Origin: Hyphomicrobiales bacterium
Lineage (GTDB): Bacteria > Pseudomonadota > Alphaproteobacteria > Rhizobiales > Beijerinckiaceae
Direction: 5' to 3'
Assembly: GCA_028290595.1 (NCBI GenBank)
Contig: JAQGJO010000097.1
Location: 1-6,101 of the forward strand
DNA: 6,101 nt
The position numbers and the translations under genes were made by a program. Below the pieces are notes generated by a model. The model saw nothing but the letters and a program-made list of their open reading frames with translations, was not told the DNA's origin and made no database searches. How positions within the stretch are numbered: position 1 is the stretch's first letter; each line of letters starts with the position of its first letter. Positions 6,056 to 6,101 of the stretch are shown here, one piece after another.

Positions 6056-6101
6056 ATGACAGCCACTCCTCAATCCAACCCCGCCTCTCATGACGGCGAC
6101 G
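6056..6101 (+). CDS. dnaA: probable start of dnaA (chromosomal replication initiator), cut by window end
   Basis: The frame starts at the ATG at 6056 and reads MTATPQSNPASHDGD to the window edge. A GGGG (6044-6047) lies eight bases before the ATG and can serve as the ribosome-binding site. The 15 residues are a polar, low-complexity tail and do not by themselves identify the protein. The dnaA call rests on gene order: in many Rhizobiales rpsT is followed on the same strand by dnaA after a long spacer, and some DnaA proteins of the group carry such a non-conserved extension before the domain I helix. If correct, the product binds ATP and DnaA boxes and opens the replication origin. Another gene cannot be excluded. 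Confidence 0.55.
   Translation, partial: MTATPQSNPASHDGD

Overview
The window is a stretch of GC-rich chromosome from an alphaproteobacterium, most likely of the order Rhizobiales/Hyphomicrobiales. The evidence is the gene content (ubiB, coaBC, dut, an Rrf2 regulator, cysK, rpsT, then a probable dnaA start), the protein signatures, and an intergenic palindrome upstream of cysK that resembles the mosaic repeats common in rhizobial genomes. All genes read on the + strand. I see no phage, insertion sequence, CRISPR array, tRNA or rRNA.

Positions 1-3571 are a tightly packed housekeeping block. It starts with the 3' part of ubiB (ubiquinone biosynthesis kinase-like protein), followed 43 bases later by coaBC (two steps of coenzyme A synthesis). 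dut (dUTP pyrophosphatase) follows with a 4-base ATGA overlap, and an Rrf2-type winged-helix regulator follows dut with another ATGA overlap. coaBC, dut and the regulator are therefore probably translated from one message.

Positions 3572-3743 form a dense control region in front of cysK (O-acetylserine sulfhydrylase). In order it holds a possible promoter whose -35 lies in the end of the regulator gene, a 31-base imperfect palindrome placed like a repressor site, a two-hairpin repeat-like element, and a strong ribosome-binding site. The simplest model is that the Rrf2 protein controls cysK, as CymR controls cysteine genes in Firmicutes, but this is inference.

Positions 4725-5187 contain rpsT (ribosomal protein S20) with a likely promoter, a hairpin plus T-run directly before its ribosome-binding site, and a textbook intrinsic terminator behind it. 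Positions 5188-6055 are an unusually long, relatively AT-rich spacer with several small repeats and hairpins but no convincing gene and no DnaA-box cluster. It leads to an ATG at 6056 that is probably the start of dnaA, judged from gene order rather than from the 15 visible residues. I found no clear new biological system. The best leads are the cysK control region and the structured spacer upstream of the probable dnaA.
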